35,087 nt of DNA, from positions 1-35,087 of the forward strand of contig NVTJ01000012.1 of NCBI GenBank assembly GCA_002401545.1, in the 5' to 3' direction. A program made the translations under genes and the position numbers. A model generated the notes under the pieces. The model searched no databases and had not been told where the DNA came from. It was given only the letters and a program-made list of their open reading frames with translations. Every line of letters begins with the position of its first letter. Position 1 is the first letter of the stretch. The stretch is from Alphaproteobacteria bacterium (GTDB lineage Bacteria; Pseudomonadota; Alphaproteobacteria; Sphingomonadales; Emcibacteraceae). Of this stretch, positions 32,696-35,087 are shown one piece after another.

Positions 32696-33439
32696 ATGAG
32701 ATTGGGCCTATTTACAATATCCATAGTTTTATCCGGGATTTTTATTCCCGTTTATCAAGCCAGTTCCGGAATTATAAAATCAACTGACGGGCTGAAAACC
32801 AACTATGAAATACATCATAGAATTATTATCTATAACAGCCTGTCAAGCTACCGGAATATCAATGATAAAATGCCGGGGAACGAACAGAATATTATAAACG
32901 TTCCCTATGGGGCCGACAATTTTTTTGTGGGCAAGGATATAGAATCAAGATATTTACCGGAAACCAAAGACACGAAACCAAGCCGGTTTCCCATCAGTAT
33001 TTCAAACCTTAACGGAATTTACGCCAACAGCCTGTCAACAGACCTGCTTCTTGGACATGACCACGAGAACCACTATCAGGAATTACAGGTTGGCTCCTTT
33101 CTGGACAATTTCAAAAATGAACCCCTGCTGCAAACCATATATTTCTCATCAAAAGACCTGATGTTCAGTTACAGGAGAAAAGTTGCGAATATCCTGCAGC
33201 TTGGATTTGATATGGATGCTAAAGATTATAAAATATCCGGCCGTTCCGGAGAAAAAATGTCGTGGAAAAATAACCCGAATGATAAGGAAAGGTCAAGAAA
33301 AGAACATCTCCTGAAACAGAAATCCGGCAGCTTTTCCATGATGGTTTCAGAATCATATGAAACTATTTTCCTGGTTATCTTAACAATATTCGGAGCTATA
33401 TATATGAGTTTTCGCTATATTCTGAATAAATATATCTGA
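32696..33439 (+). CDS. Unrecognised membrane-anchored protein
   Basis: 247 residues that I do not recognise. An N-terminal hydrophobic stretch (LFTISIVLSGIFIPVY) looks like a signal peptide or anchor. About 190 polar, Asn/Ser/Lys-rich residues follow. The C-terminus is a membrane helix (TIFLVILTIFGAIYMSFRYIL) ending in NKYI. The predicted form is a periplasmic or surface domain held by a C-terminal helix. No cysteine, catalytic motif or repeat stands out. The gene and its upstream region are noticeably AT-rich compared with neighbours, so it may be a lineage-specific or transferred gene. The ribosome site is poor (GAGG about 13 bases ahead). It converges on cobA with 17 bases between stop codons. 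A long uninterrupted frame with plausible ends makes a real gene likely. Confidence 0.6.
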   Translation: MRLGLFTISIVLSGIFIPVYQASSGIIKSTDGLKTNYEIHHRIIIYNSLSSYRNINDKMPGNEQNIINVPYGADNFFVGKDIESRYLPETKDTKPSRFPISISNLNGIYANSLSTDLLLGHDHENHYQELQVGSFLDNFKNEPLLQTIYFSSKDLMFSYRRKVANILQLGFDMDAKDYKISGRSGEKMSWKNNPNDKERSRKEHLLKQKSGSFSMMVSESYETIFLVILTIFGAIYMSFRYILNKYI

Positions 33440-33456
33440 CAAAGGAACAGAATTTC

Positions 33457-34299
33457 TTACTTTTCACCCTGTGATATAATACCTGATAAGTCAGCGGTCA
33501 GAATTTTTCCTTCCATGGCCCCCAGCCAATCAAGTCCGGCACGCAATTTAACATTCTCGCCAAGAACAATCATCGCCGGTGCCGTCAGCTTTGCTGATGC
33601 CACATCCTCCGCCGCATGGGCCAATGTCGTCTCCAGCACAACTTGATCTGCCGTCGTTGCCTTGCTTATTATGGCAATTGCTTCATCAGGACGCCGCCCC
33701 GACCTGAGGAATTGCTGACACATTAAATCAATCCGGCTCAAAGCCATATATACCACAATCACAGGAGAAGATTTGGCCAGAGCGTCCCAGTTAATATCCT
33801 TTGACAAGCCACCGCCCTCTCCATGAGCCGTCAGGAAGGTAACCGCAGAATTTGTATGACGATCCGTGAGGGGTATCCCCGCATAGGCAAGCCCGCCAAT
33901 GCCCGCCGTAATTCCCGGAATCACCCGAAAGGGAATATTCGACTTTACCAGATAACGCGCCTCTTCCCCGCCACGTCCGAAAACAAAGGGGTCTCCCGCC
34001 TTGAGCCTCAGGACCTTTCGGCCCGCTTTGGCATGCATCACCAGCCGTTCAGATATATCCGCCTGCTTCAAAGAAGGTTTCCCGCCCCGCTTTCCGGCAA
34101 ATTCGAGCGCTTTGTCCCGACCAATCAAATCCAGAATTTTCTGACTGACCAGAGCATCATAAATGATAATATCCGCCTGTTGCATCCCTTTCAGCGTCAA
34201 CAATGACAAAAGTCCCGGATCGCCGGGGCCGGCACCGGCCAGCCATACCCAGCCAGATTCCATATCCGGTAAATTTTTCAATATATCTTCCATGCGCAT
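33457..34299 (-). CDS. cobA: Uroporphyrinogen-III C-methyltransferase
   Basis: 280 residues; SAM-dependent double methylation of uroporphyrinogen III to precorrin-2, the branch point to sirohaem and cobalamin. Motifs are VWLAGAGPGDPGLLSLLTLKG (glycine-rich SAM loop), ADIIIYDALVS, KRGGKPSLKQADI, VLRLKAGDPFVFGRGGEEARYL, and FRVIPGITAGIGGLAYAGIPLTDR. It is the stand-alone SUMT form without the CysG dehydrogenase/ferrochelatase domains. No other sirohaem or cobalamin genes are in the window, so its pathway cannot be fixed by context. AGG lies 7 bases before the ATG at 34299; an ATG at 34293 is the alternative. Confidence 0.95.
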   Translation of the reverse strand: MRMEDILKNLPDMESGWVWLAGAGPGDPGLLSLLTLKGMQQADIIIYDALVSQKILDLIGRDKALEFAGKRGGKPSLKQADISERLVMHAKAGRKVLRLKAGDPFVFGRGGEEARYLVKSNIPFRVIPGITAGIGGLAYAGIPLTDRHTNSAVTFLTAHGEGGGLSKDINWDALAKSSPVIVVYMALSRIDLMCQQFLRSGRRPDEAIAIISKATTADQVVLETTLAHAAEDVASAKLTAPAMIVLGENVKLRAGLDWLGAMEGKILTADLSGIISQGEK

Positions 34300-34699
34300 T
34301 TCTTAACCTGTATTTATCATCCCCGGAAACAGCCATTGTTACATGACCCCGGCATCATTGTAAATTTCAACGAAACATGTTACCATATTCTTATATATAT
34401 CACCGAAAATTGATTTGAGTGTTCCTTGCATTAACCATATAATTAATCAATTAATAACTTTTATATCCTACTCTTTTTAGCATAAATGATGTCCTAACAT
34501 TTGCATTAAATGCAACATATGGGGAGGGAAGTCGCGTAGACCGCTGATTTTCCCTTAACAAATCCGGACACAGCAGGTTTACAACACTTCCCTTCTGACC
34601 ATTGTCGGAACAGATTCTCGAGCGCAATTTCATGCTGCTCTGAACAGTCCTTTTCTGAACTGGCAAGACCCTTAAACCCGCTATATCAAGGAGCTGCCC
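34300..34699. other. 400-base intergenic region between cobA and prkA
   Basis: No protein-coding gene is seen. The first half is AT-rich and should hold the cobA promoter. It contains two dyads: ATTAATCAATTAAT near 34442-34455 and TTGCATTAAATGCAA at 34501-34515. The second half has normal GC and leads to the strong ribosome site of prkA. A minus-strand frame here (34451-34666) has no protein-like composition. Confidence 0.5.
34501..34515. promoter_or_regulatory. Perfect 15-base dyad upstream of prkA
   Basis: TTGCATT-A-AATGCAA is perfectly symmetric and lies 185 bases before the prkA ATG. It could be a regulator site; no regulator is identified. Confidence 0.3.
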
Positions 34700-35087
34700 A
34701 TGCCCGCCGCAGAAAATATATTCGACCTTTATTCAAGTCAATATGCCGAACAGAAAGAATCCGAACTTTCCCTGAGGGAATATCTTCGGGGGTGTCGTGA
34801 AAATCCCATAATGTATTCCACCGCCGCCGAACGCATGATCCATGCCATCGGTGAGCCGGAAATGATCGATACCTCGCGGGACGAGAGATTCGGACGTATT
34901 TTCATGAACCGAACCCTTAAACGCTATAAAGGGTTCGGGGAATTTTACGGCATGGAAGAGACCATAGAACGCATGGTGGGCTTCTTCAAACATGCCTCCC
35001 AGGGGCTGGAAGAAAGAAAACAGGTTCTTTATCTGCTGGGGCCGGTGGGTGGCGGCAAGTCATCACTGGCGGAACGGCTCAAGGAAA
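34700..35087 (+). CDS. prkA: PrkA-type serine protein kinase, 5' part (cut by window end)
   Basis: The first 129 residues of PrkA, a AAA+-like kinase of about 640 residues linked to starvation and stress responses. The opening LREYLRGCRENPIMYSTAAERMIHAIGEPEMIDTSRDERFGRIFMNRTLKRYKGF-like text and the P-loop LLGPVGGGKSSLAERLK are diagnostic. AAGGAG 7 bases before the ATG fixes the start. In most proteobacteria the gene is followed by a DUF444 gene (yeaH) and spoVR; those would lie beyond the window. Confidence 0.95.
   Translation, partial: MPAAENIFDLYSSQYAEQKESELSLREYLRGCRENPIMYSTAAERMIHAIGEPEMIDTSRDERFGRIFMNRTLKRYKGFGEFYGMEETIERMVGFFKHASQGLEERKQVLYLLGPVGGGKSSLAERLKE

Noticed and set aside
34451..34666. 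Small minus-strand frame between cobA and prkA
   Set aside because: No ribosome site, no recognisable sequence, and it overlaps the probable prkA promoter region.

Overview
The window looks like chromosomal DNA of a moderate-GC, probably marine or free-living alphaproteobacterium. The evidence is a DUF2336 protein, a DUF4170 protein, a GTTC-N7-GTTC-type site in front of lexA, a CVIRGC-type glutathione reductase, a 445-residue GluRS and a class II DAHP synthase. The gene styles are reminiscent of Kordiimonadales/Emcibacterales, but I cannot fix the family from sequence alone. Most of the window is ordinary housekeeping DNA. The only clearly mobile stretch is 9.4-11.5 kb.

Layout. 1-2.7 kb: the 3' end of a large coiled-coil protein converging on a DUF2336 gene. 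2.9-6.3 kb: Na+/alanine-type symporter, class I cytochrome c, an orphan MlaC-like lipid-binding protein and a DUF4170 gene, separated by good intrinsic terminators. 6.4-9.4 kb (minus strand): OmpW porin with a perfect FNR-type site in its promoter, ribosomal protein S4, a TrmJ-type tRNA methyltransferase with a likely TTG start, and a short IMPACT/UPF0029 protein. 9.4-11.5 kb: an accessory island with a REP-associated tyrosine transposase (RAYT) gene. A cluster of GGAATCGATGGGGTCA-type repeats lies in front of it, and a complete IS30-family element sits inside that cluster. 11.6-12.3 kb: lexA. 12.3-18.1 kb: a minus-strand run aroG(class II)-nadE-gltX-cysS with gaps of 14 and 12 bases and one 4-base overlap. 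18.2-21.2 kb: glutathione reductase and, divergently, a DUF945 (YdgA-like) envelope protein. 21.2-22.0 kb: two tandem paralogous PilZ-domain genes. 22.1-24.7 kb: RhlE-like DEAD-box helicase and a divergent Bcr/CflA drug-efflux transporter.

24.9-29.7 kb: a two-gene signalling unit. A 1220-residue membrane hybrid histidine kinase (HAMP, four PAS, HisKA, ATPase, receiver) is followed 3 bases later by a receiver-EAL c-di-GMP phosphodiesterase. Together with the two PilZ receptors 7 kb away, this gives the window a c-di-GMP theme. 30.0-30.8 kb: a cold-shock protein with a structured leader and a group 1 truncated haemoglobin. 31.0-33.4 kb: a secreted C-type-lectin-fold protein, a RarD/EamA transporter, and an unrecognised protein with an N-terminal signal or anchor and a C-terminal membrane helix. 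33.5-34.3 kb: uroporphyrinogen-III C-methyltransferase. 34.7 kb to the end: the start of PrkA serine kinase, cut by the window edge.

I did not find a convincing, wholly new multi-gene system. The items most worth a second look are the nested RAYT-repeat/IS30 island, the FNR site at ompW, the kinase/EAL/PilZ signalling set, the secreted C-type-lectin-like protein, and the unrecognised bitopic protein.
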